Of a DNA stretch of 43,883 nucleotides, positions 17,149 through 26,229 are shown one piece after another (within the stretch, counting starts at the first letter, position 1; each line of letters begins with the position of its first letter). A model generated the notes under the pieces. The model was given only the letters and a program-made list of their open reading frames with translations. It did no database searches and had not been told where the DNA came from. The translations under genes were made by a program, and so were the position numbers. The DNA is from Acidobacteriota bacterium. Its GTDB lineage: Bacteria; Acidobacteriota; Vicinamibacteria; Vicinamibacterales; CAVVIG01. Location of the stretch: the NCBI GenBank assembly GCA_025463215.1, contig JAOBWF010000028.1, positions 1-43,883 of the forward strand, in the 5' to 3' direction.

Positions 17149-18186
17149 CCAGCGAAGCAGCACGGCGCCGACGGTAAACCCGGCGCCGACCGACGCGAGC
17201 ACCACCAGGTCCCCTTTCTTCAACCGGCCGGATGTCACCGCGTCGTTCAACGCCAGCGGGATGGTCGCCGCCGTCGTATTGCCGTACCGCTCGATGTTGA
17301 TGATCACCTTGCTCGGATCGACGCCGAGCTTTTCGGTCGCCGCCTGGATGATCCGGCGGTTCGCCTGGTGCGACACGAAGAGATCGATGTCGGCGGCGGT
17401 CAACCCGTTGCGCTCCATCAGCCGGCGCGCGATCTCCTCCGTCTTGCGGACCGCGAACTTGAATACCGTCTGGCCGTCCTGCTTGACGTAATGCTGCCGC
17501 TGATCGACCGTCTCGTGCGACGCCGGCTTCAGGCTGCCGCCGGCCGGCATGCAGAGCGCGCCGCCGCCGCCGCCGTCCACTTCGTGCTCGAAATCGAGAA
17601 TCTGCGGCCCGCCCACCTGCGCCGCGGAGACCACGACCGCGCCCGCGCCGTCGCCGAAGATGACGCAGGTCGCCCGGTCCTTGTAGTCGATGATGCTCGA
17701 CATCACGTCGGCGCCGACCACCAGGACGTGCTCGTGCGCGCCGCTCGCCACGAACTGGCACGCGGTGGTCAGCGAATAGGTGAACGCCGAACAGGCCGCG
17801 CTCAGATCGAAGCCCCAGGCGTTGCGCGCGCCGATCTTGTGCTGGATGAGGCACGCGGTGCTCGGGAACATCATGTCCGGGGTCACCGTGCCGACGATGA
17901 TCAAGCCGATGTCGGCCGGCGTCAGGCCGGCGTTGGCGATCGCCTTGATTGCCGCTTCCTTGCCGAGGTCCGACGTCGCGACACCGGGATCGACGATGTG
18001 CCGCTCGCGGATGCCGGTCCGCTGCAGGATCCAGTCGTCGGTCGTCTCGACCATCTTCTCGAGGTCGGCGTTGGTCAGGAGCCGCGGCGGCACGTAGGTC
18101 GCCAGCGACGCAATCATCGCGGGCCGGCCAGCGATGCGCGGCGCGGTGCGCGTGCGCGCGGAGCCTGTCGAAGCGTCGGTCACCAC
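17140..18186 (-). CDS. fabH: Beta-ketoacyl-ACP synthase III
   Basis: FabH starts fatty-acid synthesis by condensing an acyl-CoA with malonyl-ACP. The catalytic triad is intact: Cys132 in DLSAACSAF, His273 in SHQANRR and Asn303 in RYGNTTAA. With the ATG at 18186 the protein has 348 residues, overlaps ruvB by 7 bases and carries about 23 extra residues before the normal family start. An internal ATG at 18117 ([11 protein letters not shown]) fits the canonical N-terminus better. The extra residues (ASTGSART) are encoded by a copy of the widespread GAGCCTGTCGAAGC-type repeat fragment, so the longer start is doubtful. The stop is inside a heptad array. Confidence 0.93.
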   Translation of the reverse strand: MVTDASTGSARTRTAPRIAGRPAMIASLATYVPPRLLTNADLEKMVETTDDWILQRTGIRERHIVDPGVATSDLGKEAAIKAIANAGLTPADIGLIIVGTVTPDMMFPSTACLIQHKIGARNAWGFDLSAACSAFTYSLTTACQFVASGAHEHVLVVGADVMSSIIDYKDRATCVIFGDGAGAVVVSAAQVGGPQILDFEHEVDGGGGGALCMPAGGSLKPASHETVDQRQHYVKQDGQTVFKFAVRKTEEIARRLMERNGLTAADIDLFVSHQANRRIIQAATEKLGVDPSKVIINIERYGNTTAATIPLALNDAVTSGRLKKGDLVVLASVGAGFTVGAVLLRWGF

Positions 18187-19208
18187 AATCGTGAATCCCT
18201 TCGTTGTTCGGCGGGCACGGGGAGCCCGAAATAGCCGTACGCGAGCGACGTCGCCACCCGTCCGCGCGGCGTGCGATCCAGGAAGCCGGCCTGAATCAGG
18301 AACGGCTCGTAAATGTCTTCGATGGCGTCCTTCTCTTCGCTGATCGCCGCGGCGATCGTGTTGAGGCCGACCGGTCCGCCGCCGAACTTGTCGATGATCG
18401 TCCTGAGCAGCTTGCGGTCGACCTCGTCGAACCCGTTCTCGTCGACCTGCAGCAGCTTCAACCCGGCGTGCGCGACCGCCAGCGTGATCGTGCCGGCCGC
18501 GCGCACCTGCGCGTAGTCGCGCACCCGGCGCAGCAGCCGGTTGACGATCCGCGGCGTGCCGCGGGCGCGCCGCGCGATCTCCACCGCGGCGGCGTCGTCA
18601 ATCGGCACGTTCAGGATCTTCGCCGACCGGCGCACGATCTCCTCGAGATCCTGCGGCGTGTAGAACTCGAGCCGGTGCGTGATGCCGAAGCGCGAACGCA
18701 GCGGCGAGGTCAGCAGCCCGGTCCGGGTCGTCGCGCCGATCAGGGTGAAGCGCTCGAGCCGCATCTTCACGGTGCGGGCGCTCGGCCCCTGGCCGATGAC
18801 GATGTCGACCTCGTAGTCTTCGAGCGCGGGGTACAGAATCTCCTCGACCGCGGGCGACATCCGGTGGATCTCGTCGATGAACAGCACTTCGTTCGCGGCC
18901 AGGTTGGTGACGATGCCGACCAGATCGCCCGGCTTCTCGATCGCCGGACCCGACGTCGCGCGCACCGGCACGCCCATCTCGTTGCCGATCACGTACGCGA
19001 GCGTCGTCTTGCCGAGCCCGGGCGGCCCGTGCAGGAGGACGTGGTCGAGCGGCTCGTTGCGCTGTTTCGCCGCGGCGATCGCGACCTGCAGGTTCTCGCG
19101 GATGCGATCCTGGCCGATGTACTCGTCGAGCCGCCGCGGACGCAGCCCCGCTTCGTACTGGGCATCTTCGTCCACGCGCGCCGCGGTCACGAGCCGATCG
19201 TCGGTCAC
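18180..19208 (-). CDS. ruvB: Holliday junction branch-migration helicase RuvB
   Basis: RuvB is the AAA+ ring motor that drives branch migration with RuvA. The 342-residue protein has Walker A GPPGLGKT at 61-68, Walker B FIDEIHRM at about 110-117, sensor segment GATTRTGLL and the C-terminal winged-helix (DFIEPFLIQ-type: here [20 protein letters not shown]). The start is GTG and overlaps the ruvA stop (GTGA). All motor residues are intact. The gene order yebC-ruvC-ruvA-ruvB is the common bacterial cluster. Confidence 0.97.
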   Translation of the reverse strand: MTDDRLVTAARVDEDAQYEAGLRPRRLDEYIGQDRIRENLQVAIAAAKQRNEPLDHVLLHGPPGLGKTTLAYVIGNEMGVPVRATSGPAIEKPGDLVGIVTNLAANEVLFIDEIHRMSPAVEEILYPALEDYEVDIVIGQGPSARTVKMRLERFTLIGATTRTGLLTSPLRSRFGITHRLEFYTPQDLEEIVRRSAKILNVPIDDAAAVEIARRARGTPRIVNRLLRRVRDYAQVRAAGTITLAVAHAGLKLLQVDENGFDEVDRKLLRTIIDKFGGGPVGLNTIAAAISEEKDAIEDIYEPFLIQAGFLDRTPRGRVATSLAYGYFGLPVPAEQRRDSRLW

Positions 19209-19816
19209 TTGGCTACTTCCCGTAACGCCTGCTTCAATGCGCGCTCGAAGCTGACATCCGACGACGATCCGATCGTCGCGATCGCAGCGTCGGCGGCTTT
19301 CTCGGCGAGAGGCCGATGATACCCCAGGTTCACGAGCGCCGAGACGACGTCGTCGCGCAGAATCGGCGCCTCCGGCGCGGTGGCGGCGCCGCCGACGGCG
19401 GCGGCGATGTGCGCCCGCGGCAGCCGATCTTTCAACTCGAGGACAATCCGCTCGGAGGTTTTCTTGCCGACGCCGGGAATCGCCGTCAGGCGCGCGAGAT
19501 CGCCGCGCTCGATCGCGCGGATGAACTCCTGCGGCTCGATGCCCGACAGCACGGCGAGCGCGACCTTCGGCCCGATGCCGCTGACGCCAATCAGCCGCTC
19601 GAACAGCTCCTGCTCGAGCAGGGTCGCGAAGCCGTAGAGCAGAAACGCGTCCTCGCGCACGTGCGAGTGAATGCGCAACGCGATCGCGGCGCCCGGCTCG
19701 CCGAGTCCATAGAACGTCGACAGCGGGACGAAGACGTCGTAGCCGACGCCGTTCACGTCGATGACGATGCGGTTCGGATGTTTTTCGAGGATCGAGCCGC
19801 GGAGGTGCGCGATCAC
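19205..19816 (-). CDS. ruvA: Holliday junction DNA-binding protein RuvA
   Basis: RuvA binds four-way junctions and loads RuvB. The 203-residue reading starts at the GTG at 19816, which gives [12 protein letters not shown], the normal OB-fold start; the longer frame upstream is a shadow of ruvC. Helix-hairpin-helix motifs [14 protein letters not shown] and [18 protein letters not shown] are clear, followed by a flexible Ala-rich linker and the C-terminal RuvB-binding domain ([15 protein letters not shown]). It overlaps ruvC and ruvB by 4 bases each. Confidence 0.97.
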   Translation of the reverse strand: MIAHLRGSILEKHPNRIVIDVNGVGYDVFVPLSTFYGLGEPGAAIALRIHSHVREDAFLLYGFATLLEQELFERLIGVSGIGPKVALAVLSGIEPQEFIRAIERGDLARLTAIPGVGKKTSERIVLELKDRLPRAHIAAAVGGAATAPEAPILRDDVVSALVNLGYHRPLAEKAADAAIATIGSSSDVSFERALKQALREVAK

Positions 19817-20397
19817 GATCCGGCGGTCTTGCCTCGGCGCAGCGGCACCGACGGGGCGGCTGGCTTGTACGTCCGCCAGCTGGTGGCGCGGCTGCGCGCC
19901 GGCTGGATCGCGCCGATCGCGCGTGACGGCGGCTGCGCGTGCACGTGACAGATCGCGACCGCGAGCGCGTCGGCCGCGTCGTGCGGCGACGGCACGTCGG
20001 CGAGCCCGAGCAGCAGCTTGATCATGTGCTGCACCTGCGGCTTGTCGGCGCGGCCGTACCCGACCACCGCGCGCTTGATCTCGGCCGGGGTGTACTCGAA
20101 GACCGGCACGCCGGCCTCGACCGCCGCCAGCATGGCGACGCCGCGCGCGTGTCCGAGCTTGAGCGCGCTGCGGGCGTTGACCGAATAAAAGACGCTTTCG
20201 ATCGCGACGCATGCGGGCCGGCACTCGGCGAGGATGATCGTCAGCTGGCGGTGGATGCGGTGGAGCTTGTCGGGGAACGACGCAAGCGCGGGAGAGCTGA
20301 TGGCGCCACATACCACGATTCGGTGGCGCGACCCGTCGGTCTCCACGCAGCCGTAGCCGGTGCGCTCGGAGCCGGGGTCGATGCCGAACACTCTCAC
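19813..20397 (-). CDS. ruvC: Holliday junction resolvase RuvC
   Basis: RuvC cuts Holliday junctions symmetrically. The 194-residue protein has the RNase-H-like catalytic acids Asp7 ([12 protein letters not shown]), Glu67 ([10 protein letters not shown]), and Asp140/Asp143 with His139 in [10 protein letters not shown]. It is about 20 residues longer than E. coli RuvC at the C-terminus, with a basic Pro/Ala-rich tail. Start is GTG, overlapping the yebC stop by 4 bases, and its stop overlaps the ruvA GTG. Confidence 0.96.
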   Translation of the reverse strand: MRVFGIDPGSERTGYGCVETDGSRHRIVVCGAISSPALASFPDKLHRIHRQLTIILAECRPACVAIESVFYSVNARSALKLGHARGVAMLAAVEAGVPVFEYTPAEIKRAVVGYGRADKPQVQHMIKLLLGLADVPSPHDAADALAVAICHVHAQPPSRAIGAIQPARSRATSWRTYKPAAPSVPLRRGKTAGS

Positions 20398-21143
20398 GCG
20401 AGCGACGCCTCGATCTCCTGCTCCGAGATGTCGAAGTTCGACCAGACGTGCTGCACGTCGTCCAGATCGTCGAGCCCTTCCATCAGCTTCAGCATCTGCT
20501 GGGCAACCTTGCCTTCGAGCTTGACGTAGTTCTGCGGGATCATCGAGACCTGGGCGCTGGCCGGCTCGATCCCGAGGCCCTTGACAGCGTCACGCACCGC
20601 CTGAAACGAGTCCGGCGCGCTCAGCACTTCCCAGTTGTCGTCGTCGTCCTGCATGTCGTCGGCGCCGGCTTCGAGCACCGCCCCGAGCAGCTTTTCTTCG
20701 TCCGCCTTCGATTTCTCGACGACGATGTAGCCCTTCTTGTTGAACATCCAGGCGACCGCGTTCGTCGAGGCGAGATTGCCGCCGTGCTTCTCGAGCATGT
20801 GGCGGAGCTCGCCGACGGTGCGGTTCTTGTTGTCGGTCAGGCAGTCGATGATGACGGCGGCGCCGCCCGGCCCGTAGGCCTCGTACTGCGCCTCTTCGTA
20901 CGACACGCCGGGCTCCTCGCCGGTGCCCTTGCGAATCGCGCGCTTGATGTTGTCGGCGGGCATGTTGGCCGCCTTGGCGTCAGCGATCACCGAGCGCAGC
21001 CGCGGGTTCATGTCCGGATCGCCGCCGCCGTTGCGGGCGGCGACGGTCAATTCCTTGATGAGGCGGGTGAAAATCTTCCCGCGCTTGGCGTCGAGCGCGC
21101 CCTTCTTGTGCTTGATCGAAGCCCATTTGGAATGGCCGGACAT
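20394..21143 (-). CDS. yebC: YebC/PmpR family protein
   Basis: The protein of 249 residues is full length for the family and begins [23 protein letters not shown], an exact family-type start. Further marks are [15 protein letters not shown] and [19 protein letters not shown]. YebC-type proteins are DNA-binding regulators in some species, and recent work links the family to translation of proline stretches; which role applies here is not visible. A good ribosome-binding site (GGGGAG, 7 bases before ATG) marks the start of the yebC-ruvCAB-fabH run. Confidence 0.95.
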   Translation of the reverse strand: MSGHSKWASIKHKKGALDAKRGKIFTRLIKELTVAARNGGGDPDMNPRLRSVIADAKAANMPADNIKRAIRKGTGEEPGVSYEEAQYEAYGPGGAAVIIDCLTDNKNRTVGELRHMLEKHGGNLASTNAVAWMFNKKGYIVVEKSKADEEKLLGAVLEAGADDMQDDDDNWEVLSAPDSFQAVRDAVKGLGIEPASAQVSMIPQNYVKLEGKVAQQMLKLMEGLDDLDDVQHVWSNFDISEQEIEASLA

Positions 21144-21184
21144 GTCAAAACTCCCCGGAAAAATGACGAAACAGGAGCGAAATG

Positions 21185-21961
21185 TTACCTCTTTTTCGCC
21201 ATGATGATCCAGACATCCGCCCGATCGTCCCAGGGACGCCCCCGGTAGTCGCCCAGCACCGCATCGACGCGGAAACCGGCCCGTTCGAGCTGCGCCGTCA
21301 TCTGGCGGACGGTGAGGGTGCGGAACGTCAGATCGAATCGATGCTCGCGCTTCTCGGTGCCGCGCCGCTCGACATAGGTCTGCTCGAAGGTCGTCAGGTG
21401 ACGCTTGGGATCCTGGCGCACCGATTCGATCAGCGTGATCTGCGCGCCGCGGGCGCGGCCGCGGAGCTGGACTCGGTTCTCGTACTCACGCCATTTCGGC
21501 ACGTCGGGCACCAGGTCGATGCCGAAGGTGCCGCCACGCGCGATGACGCGGGCGACCGACGCGAGCGTCGCCGTCAGATCGCGCGGCCGGATCAGCGACT
21601 GCAGGATGCCATACGGCGCCAGCACCATGGAGAATGCGCCCGCGTCGAAGGGAAGCGCGCGGATATCGCCGCGGATGAGACGGAGAGATTTGAGGATTTG
21701 AGAATTTGACGATTTGAGGATCTGGGTTCGCGCCCGCGCTAGCATCTGCTCCGAGCGATCGATGCCGACGAGCTCGACGCCGTCGCGCGCCAGCGGGCGC
21801 GAGACGCGGCCGGTGCCGCAGCCCAGTTCCAGGACGGGACCGTCCGCACCCGAGGCGACACGGCGCCAGAACGGCACGTCGCGCCTTCCGAGCGTCTGCG
21901 CATTTTCCCAGTCATAGAACGGTGCGTACTCGTCCCACCCCTGCCAGCCTTCGCGTGTCAC
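21185..21961 (-). CDS. SAM-dependent methyltransferase with repeat-coded insertion
   Basis: This 258-residue class I methyltransferase shows motif [13 protein letters not shown] (about 43-54), acidic loop [14 protein letters not shown], motif [13 protein letters not shown] and the strand [11 protein letters not shown]. Between the acidic loop and motif IV it carries the segment [13 protein letters not shown], which is the translation of a tandem A+T-rich octamer array and departs from the codon use of the rest of the gene. The frame stays open, so the protein may still be functional with a longer loop. The substrate is unknown. It lies 41 bases upstream of yebC and diverges from the PLP-enzyme gene with about 20 bases between starts. 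Confidence 0.88.
   Translation of the reverse strand: MTREGWQGWDEYAPFYDWENAQTLGRRDVPFWRRVASGADGPVLELGCGTGRVSRPLARDGVELVGIDRSEQMLARARTQILKSSNSQILKSLRLIRGDIRALPFDAGAFSMVLAPYGILQSLIRPRDLTATLASVARVIARGGTFGIDLVPDVPKWREYENRVQLRGRARGAQITLIESVRQDPKRHLTTFEQTYVERRGTEKREHRFDLTFRTLTVRQMTAQLERAGFRVDAVLGDYRGRPWDDRADVWIIMAKKR
21687..21724. repeat. Tandem octamers inside the methyltransferase gene
   Basis: Units of 8 bases follow head to tail: GATTTGAG, GATTTGAG, AATTTGAC, GATTTGAG and a decayed GATCTGGG. The array is A+T-rich within a G+C-rich gene. Its total length does not break the reading frame of the methyltransferase on the minus strand, where it encodes a short Leu/Lys/Ser-rich loop. Confidence 0.75.
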
Positions 21962-21981
21962 TGGCGCGTATTATAGGGGCC

Positions 21982-23226
21982 ATGAGCGACCTCGAGCACT
22001 GGCGCGAGGAGTTTCCGATTCTCGCGCGGTCGGTCTACATGATCAGCAACTCGCTCGGGGCGATGCCGCGGCAGACGGCGCGGAACCTCGCGGAGTACGC
22101 CGAGACATGGGCGACCCGCGGCGTCCGCGGCTGGGAGGAGCGCTGGTGGGAGATGCCGGCCGAGGTGGGCGACAAGATCGCGCGCGTGATCGGCGCGCCG
22201 GCCGGCACTGTGAGCATGCACGAGAACGTCACCACGGCGCACATGGCGGCGCTGTCGTGCCTGCGCCCGACGGGCACGCGCAAGCGGATCGTCTGCTCGG
22301 CGATGGACTTTCCGTCGATGGTCTACCTCTTTCGCGCCCAGCAGACCGCCGGCTTCGAGCTGCACGTCGTTCCCGCGGAAGACGATCTCACCGTCAGCAC
22401 CGACCGCATGCTCGACGCGATCGATGCGTCGACCGCGATCGTCGCGTTTTCGCACGTGCTGTTCCGCACGTCTTACATCATGGACGCCGGCGCGATCATC
22501 CAACGCGCACGGCAGGTCGGGGCGACGTCGATCCTCGATACCTATCAGTCGGCCGGCATCATCCCGGTCGACGTCCAGGCGCTGGGCGCCGACTTCGCGG
22601 TCGGCGGCTGCCTGAAGTGGCTGTGCGGCGGACCGGGCAATGCGTTCCTCTATACGCGGCCCGAACTGCTCGCCACCGCGATGCCGTCGTTCACCGGCTG
22701 GCTGTCGCGGCAGCATCCGTTCGACTTCGACTTGGAATCGGATCTCGATGTTCGCATGTCGCAGCCCGCCGATGCCGACCTGCGAAAACCGCGATCCGAC
22801 CCCGGCCTCCGCGGCGATGCGATGCGGATGATGAACGGCACGCCGTCGATCCCCGCCTACTACGCGGCGCTCGCCGGGCTGGACATCATCCACGAGGTGG
22901 GTGTCCAACGGATCCGCGAGGCGTCGGCGCAGATGACGGCTCGAGTGCTCGCCCTGGTCGACGACTACGGCTTCACGTCGGCCGCGTCACGGCATCCGGA
23001 GCGCCTCGCCGGCACGGTCGCGGTCGATGTCCCCGAGGCGCAGCTCGTGTCCCGCACGCTCAAGGCGCGTGACTTCATCGTCGACTATCGTCCGCCGGTC
23101 GGGATCCGGATCTCGCCGCACTTCTACAACACGATGGACGAAATCGAACAGGTCATGGCGGAAATGGCGTCGATCACGAAGATGAAAAATTATGCCGACG
23201 GCGCCGGTCCAACCCTGGTGACCTGA
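21982..23226 (+). CDS. Class V aminotransferase-fold enzyme, kynureninase-like
   Basis: This 414-residue PLP enzyme has the internal-aldimine lysine K212 in GGCLKWLCGGPGN, preceded by LDTYQSAG with the PLP-binding Asp186. The 'CLKWLCGGPG' form is like kynureninase (YKYLNGGPG) more than cysteine desulfurase. The N-terminal WREEFPIL...ISNSLGAMP also fits that group. Kynureninase hydrolyses kynurenine to anthranilate, but no other tryptophan-catabolic gene is near, so the reaction is not certain. The ATG at 21982 follows a TATTAT -10-like box at 21969-21974; the longer frame would run into the divergent gene. Confidence 0.82.
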   Translation: MSDLEHWREEFPILARSVYMISNSLGAMPRQTARNLAEYAETWATRGVRGWEERWWEMPAEVGDKIARVIGAPAGTVSMHENVTTAHMAALSCLRPTGTRKRIVCSAMDFPSMVYLFRAQQTAGFELHVVPAEDDLTVSTDRMLDAIDASTAIVAFSHVLFRTSYIMDAGAIIQRARQVGATSILDTYQSAGIIPVDVQALGADFAVGGCLKWLCGGPGNAFLYTRPELLATAMPSFTGWLSRQHPFDFDLESDLDVRMSQPADADLRKPRSDPGLRGDAMRMMNGTPSIPAYYAALAGLDIIHEVGVQRIREASAQMTARVLALVDDYGFTSAASRHPERLAGTVAVDVPEAQLVSRTLKARDFIVDYRPPVGIRISPHFYNTMDEIEQVMAEMASITKMKNYADGAGPTLVT

Positions 23227-23280
23227 ACTTGACCAAAAGGGCCTCAAGGCTGCGGCGGAATCGATCGCGGCCGCCGTCGT

Positions 23281-24180
23281 CTACTGGTAGGAGGCGAGCT
23301 GCCGGCTGATGTAGGTCAGCTTGTCCGGATTCCGCACGATCCGCAGCGCCGTGATCGCATTGTCCTCGACCGTGGGCACGTAGACGGCTTCGATGACGCC
23401 CGCAATCCGCATCACGATCGCCGGCTCGCGGTTGACTTCGACGATGTCGAGGGCGACCGAGTCGAGCGAGATGCCGGTCGCCGGGGCGGTCCGCCGGATG
23501 CCGAGGAGCAGCGTCACCACGTGATCGCGGCCGAACACCGGCCGCCGCGCCGCGAGCACCTTGCCGCCGCCATCGCTCCAGAAGCCGACGTCGGCCGCCA
23601 GCACGCTCGTCAGCTCCTCTTCGCTGCCGTCGCGGAACGCGCGGACGAACCGATCGACCAGCGGCCGCTTTTCGTCCACGGTCGCGCGGAATCTCGGTTT
23701 GCGCTCGGCGATCCGGCCGCGCGCGCGGTGAAACAGCTGGCGGCAGTTCGCCGGCGTCGTGTCGAGCATCCCCGCGATCTCGTCGTATTCGTAGTCGAAG
23801 ACCTCGCGCAGCAGGAACACGGCGCGCTCCTCCGGCGTCAGCGTCTCGAGCAGCACCATGAACGCGAGCGTGACCGATTCAGAGAGCGCCAGGGATCCCT
23901 CCGGCTCCCGGCGCGGATCGGTGGCGACCGGTTCCGGCAGCCATGTGCCGACGTACTTCTCGCGCGTCGCGCGTGCCGACTTGAGCCGGTCGAGGCACAG
24001 ACGGGCCACGATCGTCGTCAGATACGCCTTGACCGATCGCAGGTCGGCCGGCTGCGCCGCCGAGAACCGCAGCCACGCGTCCTGCAGCACATCGTCCGCA
24101 TCGGTGGCGCTGCCGAGCATGCGGTAGGCGACGGCAAACAGCGCGGCGCGGTGCGTCTGGAATACGTCGACCTCGGTCAT
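23281..24180 (-). CDS. ECF41-group RNA polymerase sigma factor
   Basis: This 299-residue sigma factor has ECF sigma2 (DADDVLQDAWLRF, about 27-39) and sigma4 (TPEERAVFLLREVFDYEYDEIA, starting near 115) regions plus a fused SnoaL-like C-terminal domain. The three ECF41 signatures are all present: WLPEP at 80-84, DGGGK at 203-207 and NPDKL at 284-288. In ECF41 the C-terminal domain tunes activity and there is no separate anti-sigma factor. It starts 4 bases after the epimerase gene, the expected type of ECF41 target. A matching promoter stands ahead of the three-gene operon, so autoregulation is likely. The open frame upstream of 24180 is not used. Confidence 0.93.
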   Translation of the reverse strand: MTEVDVFQTHRAALFAVAYRMLGSATDADDVLQDAWLRFSAAQPADLRSVKAYLTTIVARLCLDRLKSARATREKYVGTWLPEPVATDPRREPEGSLALSESVTLAFMVLLETLTPEERAVFLLREVFDYEYDEIAGMLDTTPANCRQLFHRARGRIAERKPRFRATVDEKRPLVDRFVRAFRDGSEEELTSVLAADVGFWSDGGGKVLAARRPVFGRDHVVTLLLGIRRTAPATGISLDSVALDIVEVNREPAIVMRIAGVIEAVYVPTVEDNAITALRIVRNPDKLTYISRQLASYQ

Positions 24181-24184
24181 CGGA

Positions 24185-25093
24185 TCAGGCTGCGCGGCGC
24201 AGCGTCTGGCGCAGGCCTTCGTGGATCGTCGCGAACTCCGGGCGCCAGCCGAATTCCGTACGGGCCGCGGCGTTGGACAACGGCAGCCGCACCGCAATCA
24301 TCCGCGCCATGTAGGGGGCGACGAGGCGCGGCAGCCACGATGGTACCGCGATCGGCGCCGGCGCGCCGGCGGCCGCGGCGACCGCACGGACGATCTCGCT
24401 GAAGCTCACCGGCTCATCATCGACGATGTCGAACGTGCGCCCGGCCGGGGCCCGATCGAGCGCCGCGATCGTCGCACGCGCCGCATCGTCGACGTGAATG
24501 CACGGCAGGAGGCTGCGATCGCCGCGGATCGCCGGCAGCATCCGCCGCTTCGCCATCGCAATCATGTCGAGCGTCGACGCCGCGTCGGGACCGTAGAACA
24601 GGCCGTAGCGTAGGACCACCCCTTGAATCGCACCGGAGCCGTTGGCGGCCAGAATCTGCGACTCCATCGACCGCACGGCCTCGGCCGCCGGCCGGACCTC
24701 GTCCGGCACGCCGGAGGCCGAGGCGCCCATCAGTGCGAACGATCCGCCGACGAACCGTTGCGCGCCGGCGGCAATCGCGGCGGCGATCAGGTTGCGGGTG
24801 CCGTCGATACGCAGGCGATTGGTCGGGATCAGGTCGCGCGCGCTTTTGGGTCCGCCCTTGGGCAGCGCCGTCAGCTCGTGGACGACGTGAGTCGGGTGCG
24901 CGGCGACGACGGCGCGGCGCAAGGCGTCGGCGTCGAGTGCGTCGACGATCGCCGGCGTGGCGCCAAGCGCCACCAGCCGCGAGGCGTTGGCCGCGGAACG
25001 TGTGGATGCCGTCACCTGATGTCCGGCGGCGATCAGCTGGCGAATTAGCGGCACGCCGATGGCGCCGGTGCCGCCGGCGAGAAATACGTTCAT
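24185..25093 (-). CDS. NAD-dependent epimerase/dehydratase, atypical SDR
   Basis: This 302-residue protein begins MNVFLAGGTGAIGVPLIRQL, with the extended-SDR dinucleotide motif GGTGAIG at 7-13. Later segments such as VVLRYGLFYGPDA, LPCIHVDDAARATIAAL and FDIVDDEPVSFSEIV are typical of the epimerase fold. A clear YxxxK catalytic pair is not seen (SMESQIL occupies that place), so it is an atypical SDR. ECF41 factors are known to be linked to carboxymuconolactone decarboxylases, oxidoreductases or epimerases, and this gene fits the epimerase type. It overlaps the upstream small membrane protein gene (ATGA). Confidence 0.87.
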   Translation of the reverse strand: MNVFLAGGTGAIGVPLIRQLIAAGHQVTASTRSAANASRLVALGATPAIVDALDADALRRAVVAAHPTHVVHELTALPKGGPKSARDLIPTNRLRIDGTRNLIAAAIAAGAQRFVGGSFALMGASASGVPDEVRPAAEAVRSMESQILAANGSGAIQGVVLRYGLFYGPDAASTLDMIAMAKRRMLPAIRGDRSLLPCIHVDDAARATIAALDRAPAGRTFDIVDDEPVSFSEIVRAVAAAAGAPAPIAVPSWLPRLVAPYMARMIAVRLPLSNAAARTEFGWRPEFATIHEGLRQTLRRAA

Positions 25094-25482
25094 GATTGGT
25101 GCTCCGATAATTGGGCGGACCAGATCCCGATCGCCGTGCCCGCGGCCTCGCAGACAACGAGCAGTGCGGCGCTGACGCCGAACAGCAATCGCCATTCGGC
25201 GGCGACGTGCGCGACGTGATCCGATCCGTCGATGATGAAATGGTTGATCGCGCCGAATACCAGCGCGCCGGCCATCGCGGTGGCCACGATCAGCGCGCCG
25301 ATTCGCGGCCGCCAGGGGAAGAGGGCCAGACCGGCGATTGGTCCCGCAAGGATCACGATGTCAACGAAGAGCGCGCCGGCAGGCGGAAGGGGTACCTGCG
25401 CGCCTTTGTGCGCGCGGCCGTGGGCGATGCTGATCGCGAGGTGCACGATCACCACCGCCACCAGGATCCGCGGTCTCGTCAT
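25090..25482 (-). CDS. Small polytopic membrane protein, first gene of ECF41 operon
   Basis: This 130-residue protein has about four hydrophobic helices (roughly 5-20, 37-56, 62-82, 97-120) separated by short polar loops, with a His in INHFIIDGSDHVAHVAAEW. I do not recognise a named family. Its ATG lies only 8 bases from the -10 element of the ECF41-type promoter, so the mRNA probably has little or no leader, and no ribosome-binding site is visible. Its stop overlaps the epimerase start. It is probably part of the sigma factor's response, but its function is unknown. Confidence 0.75.
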   Translation of the reverse strand: MTRPRILVAVVIVHLAISIAHGRAHKGAQVPLPPAGALFVDIVILAGPIAGLALFPWRPRIGALIVATAMAGALVFGAINHFIIDGSDHVAHVAAEWRLLFGVSAALLVVCEAAGTAIGIWSAQLSEHQS

Positions 25483-25490
25483 ACAGGTAA

Positions 25491-25517
25491 GACGAGCGGA
25501 CCGCTCCGGGTGTGACA
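25491..25517 (-). promoter_or_regulatory. ECF41-type promoter
   Basis: On the minus strand the -35 box TGTCACA (25511-25517) is followed by exactly 16 bases and the -10 box CGTC (25491-25494). This is identical to the ECF41 consensus as I recall it from published work. It stands one base after the TAG of the upstream membrane-protein gene and 8 bases before the ATG of the ECF41 operon. A start of transcription 5-8 bases after the -10 would fall at or next to the ATG, giving a leaderless message. Confidence 0.85.
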
Positions 25518-25518
25518 G

Positions 25519-26229
25519 CTAGTCGGAAACGGCCAGTTCGCCGGGGACGATCGGCCGGGTGCGCGGCAAACGGCCGAGCCTGGCGAGGTGGCCGACGAAC
25601 GCCAGGATCCCGAGAAACACCATCAGCTTGACGCTGTCGCCGATCGGCGTCCGCGGCACGACCTTCCACATCAGCCACAGCGCCGGCTGCGCCCAGCAGA
25701 CCGCCCAGACCGACCCGTAAAAGTAGCGGCGCTCGTGCCCCTCACCCTTGGTCGACGCCTTCACCCGCGGCAGCCGGCCGAACGCGCCGAGCAGCCAGAT
25801 CGTGCCGGCGATCGGGAAATAGGCGTACCAATAGATCTGCTTCAGGTACCAGTGCCCCGTCGCGATCGCCACGACCAGGCCGGCGATGTTCAGCACCGCG
25901 AAGGCGACCACTTCGCTCCACGCGAACGTATAGCAGACACGGCGGTAGAGCGGATTGGGCCGATCCTCGGTGAAGCGGATGATGTACGGCTTCGGCTCGA
26001 CACCGGGGAGCGCGCCGCGCAGGCCCGCGATGCCGGTGCCGACCAGCACCGCGCCGAGCCACAGCGCCATCCGCATGTCGAAACCGCGCTCGAACAGATC
26101 GAACGTCAACGGCCCCGGCGCGATGAAGAAGACGAAGATCCAGATCGGCCAGTGGTTGACGCGGTAATACAGCTTGTTGTATTCGCGGATCTTCCGTTCG
26201 GAAGCGTATTCGACAGGGATAGCGTTCAC
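25519..26229 (-). CDS. Polytopic membrane protein of unknown function
   Basis: This 236-residue protein starts at a GTG that overlaps the nuclease stop (GTGA). After a polar N-terminus (EYASERKIREYNKLYYRVNH) it has about six hydrophobic helices, including WPIWIFVFFIAPGPLTFDLF near the start, and a soluble charged loop near RLPRVKASTKGEGHERR. I do not recognise the family. Much longer upstream readings are shadows of the nuclease gene. Coupling with a secreted nuclease suggests an envelope location and shared expression. Its TAG sits one base from the ECF41 promoter, so transcripts may read through into that operon. Confidence 0.72.
   Translation of the reverse strand: MNAIPVEYASERKIREYNKLYYRVNHWPIWIFVFFIAPGPLTFDLFERGFDMRMALWLGAVLVGTGIAGLRGALPGVEPKPYIIRFTEDRPNPLYRRVCYTFAWSEVVAFAVLNIAGLVVAIATGHWYLKQIYWYAYFPIAGTIWLLGAFGRLPRVKASTKGEGHERRYFYGSVWAVCWAQPALWLMWKVVPRTPIGDSVKLMVFLGILAFVGHLARLGRLPRTRPIVPGELAVSD

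Noticed and set aside
23227-23280. CGGCGG/CCGCCG stem between the convergent PLP-enzyme and sigma-factor genes as a terminator
   Set aside because: It is 6 bp with a long loop and no T-run in either direction; such matches are common in G+C-rich DNA.
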